From positions 11,069,873-11,133,872 of the forward strand of contig OX393564.1 of the NCBI GenBank assembly GCA_947652115.1: 64,000 bases of DNA. The letters run 5' to 3'. This DNA comes from Blastomussa wellsi (taxonomy: Eukaryota > Cnidaria > Anthozoa > Scleractinia > Plerogyridae). The notes below the pieces were generated by a model. That model had not been told where the DNA came from. It made no database searches and was given only the letters and a program-made list of their open reading frames with translations. The number at the start of each line of letters is the position of its first letter. Within the stretch, counting starts at the first letter, position 1. The position numbers and the translations under genes are program-made. Of this stretch, positions 22,687-36,900 are shown one piece after another.

Positions 22687-25600
22687 ATCCTTTATTTAAA
22701 CACGATAAGGTTGAAAGACAATGTTAAAATAGGGATAAAAATTACTTACAACACTACAATGATAAAAAGTAAAAGAATACATGAATGTTCAATTTCTGAA
22801 AAGAGAAATATTTAAACAGGTTCAAGTATTTATATCTAAATAAATAAGCTACAAAAATAAGACATAAAATATATAGTAGCATTTAAAATCTTAGTAGTGC
22901 CTTGGCAGCGACTGAACCGACTGGGCGCTAAAATCAAGTTCCTTAAAATAAAAATCCTTCTTGACTTTATGATAAAAATCAATAAACTGGCCCGTAAAAT
23001 AAGTCGAAACAGCGTTCCAAAGGATAGCGCCTCTGTAGCAAATAGAGTTTTTAAGAAACTTCGAATTAAAACGCGGAACGATTATGTTATTACTCCTTCT
23101 GAAATTGTATGCAGTGCAAGGTTTATTTGTCAAATATGAAAGAGCAGCAGGTGCTTCACCTACAAACACGCTATGAAACAATTTGACTAATCGTAGTTTA
23201 TAATAAAATGTTAAAGTGTTCCAATTCGAGTGTCGGTATACTTCATCAGTATGCATATCGTAAGGTAAGTTATATATTATTCTAAATATTATTATAAATA
23301 TTATATATTTATTGTTCTTGAAACTTGGCACCACAAATGCGCATCACACAAGAAACAAAATGATACCATTTGTGCTGTTGCCATGACAACAGTTTTGCAG
23401 CTAGTACTGTCTTAGTAAAAACTGAAATTTCCAGTTTTTGCCTAAACCAAGAATCATCTACCGCAGCTAATCGAATGATGGGAATTGAGACATGGGATAT
23501 GAAATATGGGAGCTATGTCTGTTCCAAGTAGGACCCTTCGGCTCACTTTAGAGGTTGCAAATGGAGATATTTGTTTTTTTGACAGAGAGAGACTGGGGCT
23601 GAAAGAGTTGCTTTGGCAACAATTAAGGGTGCAATTTTCTTTCCTTTGTGATGCACATTTGTGGTGCAAGTTTCAAGACCACTGCATCAATAGTTTTAGA
23701 GATATTGTTTATACAGTATTTTAACATTTTTTAGTTCAAATGATCAAACCAAATGACATCATCACTGATCTAATTTGCCTAATAGAAAAATGTCAATATC
23801 TCTAAAACGAAAAAAGATATTTCAAAAAGAAACACGCCATTCTTCTGAATTTTGAAATAAGAAAAAATACTTTTCATGTCATATACACTTTAAACTTTAA
23901 AAGGCTTGATGACGGAAGCCTATCACCAAGTGCTCGTATAATGTTGGCGCTTGGCAGGTTTGGATTCAAAAGGTCGCGTGTCAATTAAATTGATGGTAAT
24001 TATAGTGCAGGTCCTATATTATCTGACATGTCAAGCTTTTCTCGAATATTAAATCAAGTTCGCTTAGAATACGTTTAATTGTTTAATGGAAGCAATCTGC
24101 TGTTGCTGAAGCTTGAATGGTTCCTTTTTGCCATAAGTCAGGCGTAAGAATCACTTACAATGGGTTAGCAATGTATGCTGCGATAATTTGCACTCACTCT
24201 TTAGCATTCCTTCGGTAATAGGCGTTGAACAGAAGGCTGTTATCTCATGAAAGAGAAAATTGGATAACTTTATGTATTCTTAGTATGTCATTTGATCCCG
24301 GGATTTGATCATCACGATTAAAGAGCTGCATATCATACAAAGTGTGGAAGATCTACAAGGTATCAGCCTCAGCAATATTTTTGGTCAGTTCAGATTCCAA
24401 CGTACGATGGAACGCTAAACGGCACAAGCTTTATCGCTTTGATTGGTGTGACGCATTTAGTAACAAGCATCCACCTTAAAACAAAAAATCTACGCAATCG
24501 CTATTCTAAACAATGAAACAAGTATGGAAAACAATAAGGCCTTTTTGTGGTGTAAATTCGCATCACTCAACTATTGTACTCGATACTCCCAAGTGCTGTC
24601 AATTATTGTATTTATCAAACAATCGGTTTTGAACGCTCCAGCGGCTGTAGAGAAGAAGTACAGAATATCAACAGTGCTTCTTAATTGTAAAAATTTTGCA
24701 AGTCCTTAATCCGTCAAGAGAGGACAGTTGAATGGCGGCTCCCCCATTGAACAGTTTTAAGTAGCTTAAATGATAATCTTAATCATCCTTTTTTATTAAA
24801 TTTTCCGTTTAAAACAGGTGAATTGTCGACATAACAACAAGTCAGTCGACCATAAATTAAATCATTTCCTCGCTTTATTAAGCATTTCTGCTGTGAGCCA
24901 CAAACAAAGCATGTGGTAAATAATAGGCAAATAATAAATTGGCAATTTCGATAATGGACTAATTAAATCATTTCAGCTGCCAAATACAACGTTCCAATCA
25001 TTTAGATCTTGTCTTGCTGTGTTGTTTCTTCTACTATAGACTCCCTATTACTACTAAATACCTATCGCCACCACTAAGGCAGTACAAAATACATTTCCGG
25101 TATTCTCTGTGGACCGCCATAACATTTGAATCGAAAATTTGCGAGGACAATGACAGATTCACGATATCGTTTAACAAAGCAAGAAGAGATGCATCAAGAT
25201 GGAACTGTAAACAACGCTGATGTTCAAATTATTCACAGTGCTGAACGGTTGCAGAGAAAGAGTTGTAACACCTTAGTACTTGTGTTTGTGGTAACTCTAC
25301 TTGCTTTGGCTTGTATTGCGCTAGTAACTCTATTGGCGATAGAAAAAATGCGCAAAAAGGATGCCCCTCGATTCTCAAATTCAGCGGTCCCGTGTACAAG
25401 TGCCCAGTGTATCATCGCTGCATCCAGTAAGTAACAAGTTTTAACTTGGAATTGACACTTTATTTTCGTTTGTTCGATGGGCGTTAGGAGTTTGAGCCTG
25501 AACCGCCGGGGGCACTCCCGTATGACACGGACAGCAAAAATGGAGAAATCTAAAATAATTTCAAGGCGAGAAATCCCGCCTTCTGAAAGGTGTTTGTTGT

Positions 25601-25882
25601 TGGTTCGTGAAAAATCCAAAAACAATAAGCAAATAGTCTGTTGAGGAGACGGTGTTGGATTTTATTTATATGTGCAGATGAAGCCATTTTGTCAGTTTAC
25701 GAAAATGGAATAATTTGGTAAATTTGGTAACTGTGCATTTTTTATATTTAAATATGTAATTTATATCCCATGGATCAGATACTAACTTAATTTACGGTGT
25801 GGTCACTTTTAATTTGTATGCGCTAAATTGTTATTTAAAAAGAAAATACAGTGGGAAACCAGATCTTACAAAATATGCAATG

Positions 25883-25929
<47 letters not shown>

Positions 25930-26137
25930 TAATATATATAATTAATTAATAATAACTAACCCTAACAACAATAACAACAATAAATTTTTTTTTCAAAAGC
26001 AAAATCTATTAGAGTCAACATTTTTCCGAAAGGTTCTCTAGTTCGCATAAAATACAGGCAGGAATGTCACATCAAAGAAAACATAAAAATATAAAAACTG
26101 GATAATCCTGTAGGCTGAAACCTATTTACAATTGTTA

Positions 26138-26194
<57 letters not shown>

Positions 26195-29100
26195 TATGTG
26201 CAAGCGCAAAATGAATTTTAATAAATGTCATAATAATTTTGACTAACTTACAACAACTGCGCAACATAGCTATTAATTTGTTTGTTCAAAAAAGCCGGCC
26301 TCTTTGTTAGATAATCAGGCCTTCAATAATATTTCATTTTAATAACATCTCGCCGAGCAAGGATTCTCCACTGGAAAGTGTATCTTGGGTTTTACAAAAG
26401 GTACCGTACGTATTGCTGCAGAGTTCTTTCAAACTCAAAGTTTTCTCCATGAGTTTTTTTGTCCTTCGCGAGACTTACGATGATTTTGCCTTTGAAACGG
26501 AGTAGAATTTATATTTGTTCTAGTTTACCACATGTACAAAATTATGAAAATTTGCTTAATAATTAGTAAAAGCATGCATTTGCTCTTCTCACAGCAGGGA
26601 AGTTTACCGATCTTTTTACGATATTTTCGTTGGTGTAGGATAAAACTCTCTTCGGGTATCCAACATTGAGAAGGTGGTTTTTATTTCCGTGATGTGAACC
26701 GTGAAGGTAATTTTCCTGGTGTTTTGTAGACTTGCTGAACCCGAATGTGGTATCGAGGATATCGTATGGACTTTTTTCAACAGTCACGTCATGTTACGGC
26801 GGTCGAAAATATTTGAAATCTTCGCGTCCACCACTCGACGGTGACGTCTTTTGTTAACTAGCTAGTTGGAACACCAGTTTGTGAGTAGTTCGGAGCAGTC
26901 TCTTTCATTTCAACACGAAAGGAGAACGGAAGACCAGAGACAATTTTTATTTGACCCCTGGAAATTGTAGAAATAACTTCGATTTGTGGAAAACAAGAAG
27001 AAAAAGCGAATTTTCTGTCCGAAATTGACAAAAACGACCAAAAACAGAGGGCATATGAACGTCCGCCATTTTGACCTTATTTACTTCCTGTTACTTCCAC
27101 ATAAGGAATGTCGGCCGCCATGCTGTGACGTCGCTGTGCATATGCATTTTTTTCAAGTAGATAAATTTGTGAGGAATCTTACACGCGTCGAAACTGTATT
27201 AAGCTTGCATTATGGCCGAGATCGAGCCTTATTCTTTTGAGCCTATGCGAGACAGTTCGGAGTAAGAGAAATACAATGTTCTCGAGATGAGCGTGAGTGC
27301 ATTGCGACCTGTGAAAGGCAACAAAAGAAAGAATGTTTATGCTGCAAAGAGATCGAGGAAGCCGTAAATAAAACACTCCACTCCTTAAAGCGGTCTATTT
27401 TTCAAGGGCAGTCGATGGAAACTTATCCCTCTTTTGGAATCTCTGGGTGTTCTGTTTGAACAGCCAACTGCTGCACATTCGACCATGTTGAAGCTGTTGG
27501 TATCTTCTGAACTCTTGATATTCGCGCGTTTATCCCATGAGGTGTGCACAGTGACGTCATGCTATGTGCCCAAGCCTTCAACATGTCTTCCAAGATGGCG
27601 GACGTTCAAATTGTTTTGGTACAGGGCTTTTTGCTGCTACAAAAGGTAAGTTCACAACCTAAAACATCACGATTTGATTACGACTTATCATGTGCTTTCG
27701 TATGAACGACTTTTTTAAAAATTCGGTTTTTTCGCCTTCCGTTCTCCTTTAATTCTCTAGATTAATTACCTAGAGGCGGGAACAGTAGACCCAGCGCTTT
27801 TGACTAGAAGATGAATATGTTGTTCAGGTCGGCAATTTTTATACTTCGGACCTTTTCGTTAACCCAAATCTGTGTTATAACTTTCTATGATGTATAAAAC
27901 TTTAGAGGAGATACAAAAAATATTTTCTCCTGCCCACTTTGTTCACGTCTTTCGTATTCATCTGACCAAGGACACAACACGCCAAACATTTTGCCGCCTT
28001 TTCATATACAGGATTGGCTCGTACGGATTACTGGAAAATTGTCACGAGGTCTGCAAGATTAATAACGCATCGACGTTGTCGAAGCACGTCTAAACACACT
28101 AAAGAGCGTTTTCGTTTTTCTTGAAAGTATTCTTTTACATTGCTGTGTTGATCTGCGGACTATATATTCACATCCGTCTCCATCGCACTTGTTGTTGAGA
28201 GTGGGCACCAACAAGTTTCTATCTGTTGACTAAATCAAACCTGAGAGTAAACAAGGTCGGGTAGGACGGGAACGACAACGGAGACAAGACCGCAAAGAAG
28301 AATAGGTGCAAGGGAAGCAAAAACAGCAGAAATGCTAAATCTGACACTGCTATGCAGCTTTGAGAGAATGACATCATTACTTTGTTTAATTACTCCCTCT
28401 GTCTCTTTTATAGGGTTGAGATGAGACCGCTGAGAATAGTGAAACTTGGAATAGTCAAACTAATAATTGAAACTTGCACTAACCCTAACCCTGAGCAAAT
28501 CCCAAGTTGGGGTTCACTGCTATAGATCTCAGTAATCAAATTGAAGTGAAATTCACTCCACTAAACTGATTATCAATTCTTAAAAAAGAGTTTTACCGGA
28601 AAATAAAACATCACCTGCCGGATATCAAACCCTGCAATAGAAGCGACCAAAGAAGTAATGAATTCTCAAAATTATTATTCAGTCCGCGAAATTCATCTTT
28701 TCATGCTTCGAATTACGCAATAATCAATAATGAAATCAGAATAATTTAACTTGCTTGCTGTTTCGTTTTCTTTTTTCTTGATTATGATATATTATTGTTG
28801 TTATTTTGGTTAAGTTGTATGCTTTTGCAAGACTGATGTATTTGTTTTATTACTTAATCTAACTATACGCTGCATATCTCAAACTCACCGTCAATCCTAT
28901 GCTTCTATATCTTGTTTTTCTTTCCGTCTGTTTTAGATATTCTACGAACAGTTGATCAAAGTGTGCATCCATGCGACGACTTCTTTCTGCACGCGTGTGG
29001 CGGGTGGATTAAGAACAACCCTATCCCACCTAATGAACCGAATTGGAACCAAGTGCTTGTTCTTAAGACGAGAAATGATCAGCTTTTGAAGACACTCCTT

Positions 29101-32100
29101 AGTGATGAGAAGATAAGAGAGGCATACTTGACGGTAAGGCGGGTTTTCGCACGCATGTGTTAAATAAGCTCCCTCTGGATGTGTTCGACATACAATTTTT
29201 TACAAAGCTCTCCTTCTATACTAGAAGGGCTAAACAAAAGGCTAATTTAATGTTCAAGTGCATTAATAATCTATCCCCAGCTTATCTCTGTAATTTGTTT
29301 GTCCCAAGAACACTGAATTACGATTTTCGCGACACGAAGAAAAAGTTAATGCTCCCAAAACCAAGAACTGATTACCTGAAGCATAGCTTCAGTTAAAGTG
29401 GCGCTATTGTATGGAACAATTTTCCCGAGGAAACACGTATATCAAATTCCTTAGGTTTATTTAAAAGAAGTTCTCATAGACGGTTTTCTGATCAGTACTC
29501 CCACACGACAAATATGTAAAACAGTTTTTGAGAATTTTTAATTAATTTTCTGTGTTAGACTGATGTTTTAACCGTGTATAAATAAAGTTATCATTCATTC
29601 ATAAGACCCCGTCCCAAGATTAAAGCGATTCAGCAATTCAGTAAATTAAGGTGCCTTTACGTTTCTTTTTCATACACCAAATCTATTTACATAGCAATGA
29701 AGCACTGTAAAAAGTCCAGTTTAAGATTTCTTGCAGTATGCAGCATATGTATACCGTAGTTGTATATGATTTGAAATAAGACTTAAGTACTCCCTCTCAA
29801 AAGGTCTTGACGGGGAAATAGTCCCCCGGCCAATAGGTGTACGGGCATCTTCGTACTTTGTTTGTGTGTGTGTGGGGGGGGGGGGGAGCTATGGCATGCA
29901 AAGCCGGTATGAAACCGCCCCAAAGTTGCAATTGCTGTCGCCCGAACCCTGAGCGTTTTGCCCGCATGTAATATGTAATTGACTTGTTATATTTAGATAC
30001 GTGATATTTTCCCCACTCGCTCATCTAAATAGTTTATCCTCTTCTACTAGAACAACGCCGTGCAAAAGGCCATCCGGTATTATGATTCTTGCACAAATCA
30101 TGAGCTTATAGAACGTGCAAAAGGATCACCTCTTCTTAGAATTGTGGAAAAATATGGCTCATGGAACATTACCAACAAAACGTGGACTTCCAACTCGTGG
30201 AATTTTACGAAGACCTTGGTTGACATGCACAAAGAGCTCAAACTATCCCCATTATTCACTCTTCAAGTACAACCGGATCTTATGGAATCTTCACGCTACA
30301 TTATAATGGTAATGCAACTCTTATGTACTGTAATTTAAACGAAGAGCAGGGCTGTAGATATAGGAGGGACCGAGAGGGACGGGCTCGTATGTACAACGGA
30401 CATATGCGTTAGTGCTTGAACTTATTCAGCCATTTTGGTTTCGAAAAGAGCCAAACATTTCGCCATACTTAGTTTCACAAGCTCTTTAAACCAAGTCCGG
30501 GGTTAACCTCGGTGTAAAAACCTGTGACTTTTTTTCTTTGTTTTTGATCTATTATTTTTCTGTTCTATATAGTTTCTTTGTTTTACGTCACTAGTGAGTT
30601 TAACAGGTTTTTACACCGAGGTTGAGCCCAAGTCCGAACCCTAAATAAACGCCAAGGACATAGAATCGTGATTAATTCGGTTCCTGGACGTGCTTAATCG
30701 AGTAGGAATCGTCGGCAAAGGCGCTGCTTTATATACCGGATCAATCTCTTTGCAGTAGATAGCGAAGTTTGTTCCAATCGTAATAGCGTCATCCAACGCC
30801 AGTATTGCACTTGAGATCACTGATGATCGTCACAGATTTACCTGCCTCATAATGATAACTTTAGCTTCCTCTACTCTTTAGTGAGGAACATTTGACGAGG
30901 AATTGTTTCACCGAGCTCTCTGCATAATTTATTTTATGTACATTGTCACCGTTATGTATTTAATTTTCAGCTAGACCAAACTTCTCATACTATTACAAGA
31001 GATGCATACCTGGCTAACAGCAGCTATAGCTCAAACGTGAGTATAATTGCCTTATATGGAGAAGTAGGTATCTATTTGTAGAATGCATAACGCGCGAAAC
31101 AAATGTCACAGGGAGCGTTTTTGTCTCTGCTGGGGCTATCATTCACCTTGGCAACAGCCAAGCGTACCCACTTTATTACTAAGCGTGAAATATGCGTGTA
31201 AAGTTTATAACTCTTTTCATCGAACATTTGAAGAAGCAGTCATTGGACCACTTGTGACGTCAGCAAGTACAACTGGGTTTAATGGTCATATTGCTCTTTA
31301 CGTAATAGACCTTTTAAATTGTATTGTTGATTACAGGTAAGACAGGCTTACCATCAGCTCATGTTTCAGCTGGTCAGCTTGTTAGGTGGTGAGCACAGTT
31401 CGGCAGAACAATCACTTCAAGAAGTGTTTGAGTTTGAAAAGAAACTTGCAAAGGTAAGGACGAATATGATTTTTATTCCTGTTGTGATACTTTTTGATTA
31501 AAAAGGGCTTCAGGCATAATATCCGCAATTAGTTTTTAAATAAACAATAGAGGACATTTTCCGTGTTTACATAGCTCTTCTGAACACGAGGGGGTTTGGG
31601 AGAATTCGAGAAAGTTATGCAAACCCTCGACTTCGTCTCGGGTTTTCACAACATTTTAAAATATTTCTTAAAAATACGCACGAAACTAAAACGTCACAAC
31701 CGTGTTTGCATACTCTCATCTAAACGGGTGTCGTTAAAACGCCGACTCGGGGTCGGGGCCGGGGCCGGGGTCGGGGTCGGGGTCGGGATGCTATTCATTT
31801 CTCCGTTATTCTTTGTTGTTTGCTTTGTAAGTTTTAATTATTCTTTGTTTTGCTGCTTTTTGGAAGGCTGCAAAACATTATGCCGGCGGATGTGAAACAA
31901 GCCAAGGCTAATCAAAGTGAATGGAAGCAAATTGACGCTAGCTTATCGTACGATCAAAAACACATCACCCGAAATAAGAAAAAAAAAATCTCTACTGCTA
32001 TTCAACACTCGCGTAGTAAGTTATTGCTGTTTCGTCTTAGCTATGAGATATTCCTTTACGTAAGAGGGTATTTTGAACTCCAAATGGTCTGGATAATAGC

Positions 32101-33937
32101 AGGCAAGTAACTATTTTTAAGAAATCGACAACAACTTTAAGTTTAAAACAAGATATGTTTCGATCGTTAAACAATCATCTTCAGTTGTGAATTAGTTTAC
32201 AGGTTCGGTTGAATTAATACAAGCAATGGCGATACAATTCAAATTTTTAAGAAGCCCGACACACTTGCGCGAGCACTACACTTAACACAAGGAAGAATAT
32301 TGTGAAGGATAGAAATAATTACAATCATGATTAAATAAACGTGTATACATAAAGAATAATGTCAGAACGAGAGAGTTAAGTCAGCATATTTCAGCTGCTT
32401 ATTTAAAGTGAGATTCTCCCATTTGATGTGCATTGCTTCCTTCAACACAAGTTGTAGCTTGTTGGGTGTACAATCCACGATCGAAAAGCAGTTCTTATTA
32501 GCTATACGCGTGAGTTCCTGCCCCTGCTCTGCTCACGAACGCGCGTCGAGAAATGTCGGCTAGTCTCGCCGATGTAACAGGAATTACATCCTGCACACGA
32601 AAACTTGTAGACAACCCGCGAACGGAGATCGAGAGGAACAGGATCCTTAACACTAAAAATACTACCAACTTTAAAAGAGGAAAAAGCTAACTTAATGTCG
32701 ATGTTAGTACAATAGCGCTGAACGAGTTTGCGTAGCCTCTTCTATGTTTATCTAGTGAAGGAGCCTACATTGTGTAACTTAAAATAATAAACTTGAAACT
32801 GCTTGCTGAACCTGAGAGCTAGCTGATGGGCGGTTTGTAGCTCTACTAACGTATCTATTGATGACCTTTTCTATAATGTGAACAGGGAAAAGGTTCTTCC
32901 GTAGAATAAGGGTAAGATCTTTTATATCCTTATGAAAGCCTAGCCAAGAATTAATTACAGAAGATCTAACCCTGTCAAGAGAAAGTCAACTTCGGCGATT
33001 TCTAAGGAAATTGAAAATCAATGGACACTTGGTTCCGAAAGTGTACTCCGATCCCTCAGGTTCCAAGCCAGCAAGGATTTATGGCCTACTAAAAATGCAC
33101 AAGCCGCGTGGACCTAACTCATGTCTCGCGCTTCTTAAAATTTTGAATTGTATCACGTTTTGACTTATACGACATTGCTTGTATTAATTCAACCGAGCTT
33201 GTGAACGAATTCACAACTCAAGATGATCGTTGAACGATCGAAACATGTAAAAGGTACATCAGTTTCTTTTCTCCATTCCTTTTTTTCATCCTTGGTTCAT
33301 TGCTGTTATTTTTTCCCTTTGCTGCTTTCTTGGCCTGATTTTATGTCCTAATTGGCAGGTGAAACATAGTCCTTTAGCGCACAATGTTGTTGTCTGTTAC
33401 TTGTCTGCCATTATCCATTCTCGTCCCCATGGCCCTTTTCGTTTCTCTTAGCCGACAGGGCCTTGGCACTGCGACCCCGACCCCGGCTCCGACCCCGACC
33501 CTGTTCCCGGCCCCGAGTCGGCGTTTTACCGACACCCCATCATCTAAACACATCTATCAACCAATGAGAGCGCTCGTAGTATCTCAGTTATTTTATAAAG
33601 CTCTGTAGTCAGATACTTATATCACGTTATTATTTCAGTTGATCATCTAACAATAGAAATATTTTGATAGGTTTTTGAAAAATAACTGCTGCTTTGACCA
33701 GAGCACGCCATGTTTATGATTCCACTACTATTACCATGGCAACGTCAAATCTTAACATCAAATTAAAACAGCAATAACCATGGTGATATAATTTGGTTTT
33801 ATCAACTGGGTTGATAATGTCAAATCGGATTTGCTCCGACGAAGGGCTAACGCTCGAAACGTCAGCTCTTGAATCTCTTTACGGTGGCCAATTGACATTA
33901 TCAACCCAGTTGATAAAACCAAATTATATTGTTATAC

Positions 33938-33981
<44 letters not shown>

Positions 33982-36900
33982 AATAACCATGGTGGTTCTA
34001 TTTGTGCATTAATGTTTATTTATTTATTTTTTATTTATATACGTTACATGATCTCAACAATGTAATTTGCAGCTATCTGCAACTGCAGAAGAAAGAGCTG
34101 ACAGAATTAAATTGTACAAATTGATGACTGTGCGAGAACTTCAAAGCCAAACAAAAGGACAGGTGAGTGTTTCAGAGAGTATATCGAAAGTTAAACTTCG
34201 ATACATTTGATCTGACCTAACATTTTGGAAATTTCCAACAGAGCAAGAACCCATACCCAACAATTTTGAAAAAGCCCTTATGTATAAACACAAACAAGGG
34301 AGTTGTCTATTGTCTTTCATGCACAGATGGTTTTCACAATATGTAACACTGTAAGTTCTAAATGAGCATTGAGGAACGGGTTAAATGACATAAAATTACC
34401 ACGCAGTTCGTTGAAAGTCGAGCACGAAAACTACCTTATTTGATAGCAGATATACCAGCGGGGTGGAATTCTTTTTAGGGCTGTAGGTCGTTGCGAAAAT
34501 GCCCTCAATAGTTCAGTCAGATTGCCTTGATCGAAAAGTAATTGAAGTATAGACAATTAATTTACTTTAGTCGGCGAAAACGTTCTATTTTACAATCCTG
34601 AAAATAAGACACGTATGAAGTTTTGAACCTGTTGAAATCTTTGCAAAGTTCTCTTCAGAGGGGCAAAACACATGAATGTTTCCTTACTGGTTTTTCCAAC
34701 AAGAAAATTGGGCTTTTGATAAAATTCTGCGGGAAAAAAAGATGCTCAGTTGTCTGTCCCAAGAAAAGCTAGATGTGGATAACCTATAAAGGAATTAGAG
34801 TTTACCATTCTGGCAAATGCGTGGCATGTGACGAACGACCGTGTCCAGCGTGTAGTTTCAAAAACCGAATGTTTAATAAGTGCCAACAACAAGTTATATA
34901 TACTTCAAATTAGCATACCGCTCATACACATTCCACACACACATTCCACGCACATTCCACAGGCTTACAGTAACATGCTTACATCCCCCTTTACAAAATG
35001 AATACACTGCAACTGGAAAAGCGAGTTACAAGCAAAAATAGAAAAAACAAGTCAAAGTCCGTTATAACCCTATAATCCTATGACTGAGTGAGTTCATTGA
35101 AAGTCAGTGTCTCATGATAGTCAGGTTACAAAGTCTTGATACTTTGGATTCGGCTTGGACATCCTTCCAGATCTGGTAACATATGGTTGGGACTCTCCAC
35201 TGGATGATCCTTGGGGTCTGGTAGGAACTTGGGGTCTGGCAGGAGACCTTGCAGGAGACTGCTGAGGTACAACAGGCACCTCGGTTAACTTGGGCGGTGA
35301 CTTTACAGGAGAAGGTGTAGAAAGAGGCACATCATCATCTGCTGCTGCATGATGGTTAAACGGGTTAGGAGCAGGCTCTGGAACAGGCAATAGATGTCTT
35401 CGGTTTCTTCTATACTCCTTTCCTCCAGCTTGTACAATGTACGATCGTGGATGCGAAGTGGGCTGCTTAACAACGCCTACTTTCTCGTAACCTCTGTTAG
35501 TCTGAAGACGAACAACCTGCTGGGGACTGAGAGGTTGGAGAGGTTTAGCATGCCGATCGTAATACAACTTCTGCTGTTGTCGCTTCAACTCCAAACGTGA
35601 GGATACGTCTCTGCTGTTGAGCGCTCTAGGATAGAGGAGTTTCTTTGCAACGGGTAGAACACATCTAGTGCGTCTGGACATCAATCGTTGAGCAGGAGAA
35701 CCTAGCGTTTGATCTCTTGGAACGTTCCTGAGGTTAAGAAGACCAAGCAGGGGGTCAGAGCCATCCTTTTTGCACTTGTCCAGCAGGTTCTTGGCTTGCT
35801 TGACTGCGTTCTCAGCTAGACCATTGGACTGAGGGAAGTAAGGACTGCTGGTGACACGCTCGAAGCTCCATTCACCGGCGAAACTCTGAAACTCTCTGCT
35901 TGAAAACTGTGGACCATTGTCCGTTAGCAGCTTGCAGGGAATGCCATGGGTAGCAAAGTGATTCTTCATCTTCTTAATCACAGCTTTGGACGATAGATCT
36001 CTGAGGGTACTCATCTCGAACCAGCCCGAGTACGAATCGACGAGAATCAAGTACTGCATTCCATCCCATTCAAATATGTCCGCGCTCACAAAGGACCATG
36101 GGAGGTCTGGGACTGGATGGATTAGAAGCGGTTCTTTCTGTTGATGGGGTCTTGCACTGTTGCAGGGCTGACACAAGGATATAGCAGATTCAATGTCATG
36201 AATCATAGAAGGCCAATACACGACTTCTCTTGCAATTATTTTCGTAGCATCAACCCCAGGATGCCCCTTGTGAAGCTGCTGAACGTACTCTTTGCGCAAG
36301 GACTGTGGAACTACAACTCTCAGGCCTTTAAAGATGATTCCGTCGTCCACAATCAGCTCGTCCCTTATGGGAAAGTAAGGCTGTATCTCTGGAGGTACAC
36401 TCTTAGACTTTCCTGGCCAGCCATTGACAATGAAACCAGAAACTTTCTGCATAACAGGATCTTCAAGGGTATGCTTCTGTAGTTCGGCCATGCGTGCCGA
36501 AGAGATGGACGTGAAAGACAAAATGTCAATCTGCTCATCGTCAACTGAGTCGGAATCTCCTTCAGTATAAGCGCGTGACAACGTGTCAGCTACATAGAGT
36601 TCTGTCCCTTTCTTGTACACGAACTTCAAGTTGTACTTCTGAAGCTGTAAGAGCATTCGTTGAAGACGGGCAGGAGCTGAATGAAGAGGCTTGCTAACGA
36701 TGGCTGTTAGAGGCTTGTGGTCAGTCTCGATAATGACTTGTCGACCATAGATGAAATCATGGAACTTCTTGCACGCAAACAGAGCCGCAAGTAACTCTTT
36801 CTCGATTTGAGCGTATCGAGTTTGGGCTTCTGTGAGTGCCCGTGAGGCAAAGGCCACAGGGTGACCATCCTGTAAGCAAACTGCTCCAAGACCACTCTTT

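Larger units (their letters stand above)
32150..33250. mobile_element. Rearranged Penelope-like element remnant with inverted ends
   Basis: Inverted ends (about 32150-32240 and 33165-33250, roughly 85% alike by eye) share TTGAATTAATACAAGCAATG and ACGATCGAAACAT. Between them a reverse-transcriptase fragment runs on the plus strand and a GIY-YIG fragment on the minus strand, so part of the element has been inverted. Confidence 0.75.
31726..33539. mobile_element. TIR transposon-like element, 1814 bp, with 10-bp target duplication
   Basis: Ends GGGTGTCGTTAAAACGCCGA and its complement (GGCGTTTTACCGACACCC) run into G/C-rich (TCGGGG)n arms: about 31726-31790 and 33465-33539. TCATCTAAAC is duplicated at 31716-31725 and 33540-33549. 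The unduplicated site is seen in the related repeat at 1432-1441. No transposase was recognised; the centre holds a Penelope-like remnant. The long GC-rich ends and the ~10-bp duplication are compatible with a Mutator-like or foldback element (inference). Confidence 0.8.
31590..33610 (+). repeat. Dispersed repeat, copy 2, split by an 1814-bp insertion
   Basis: The left part (about 31590-31725) and right part (33540-33605) together match the continuous copy at 1357-1495, apart from an extra ~40 bases in the left part. Host intron 5 of the M13 gene. Confidence 0.78.

Noticed and set aside
22650..26200. CRISPR-like or other spaced repeat arrays
   Set aside because: Repeats here are simple triplets without spacers, and the sequence is eukaryotic.
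26067..26267. Minus-strand frame with a poly-leucine run, like a membrane protein
   Set aside because: It is the (AAT)n microsatellite read in one frame.
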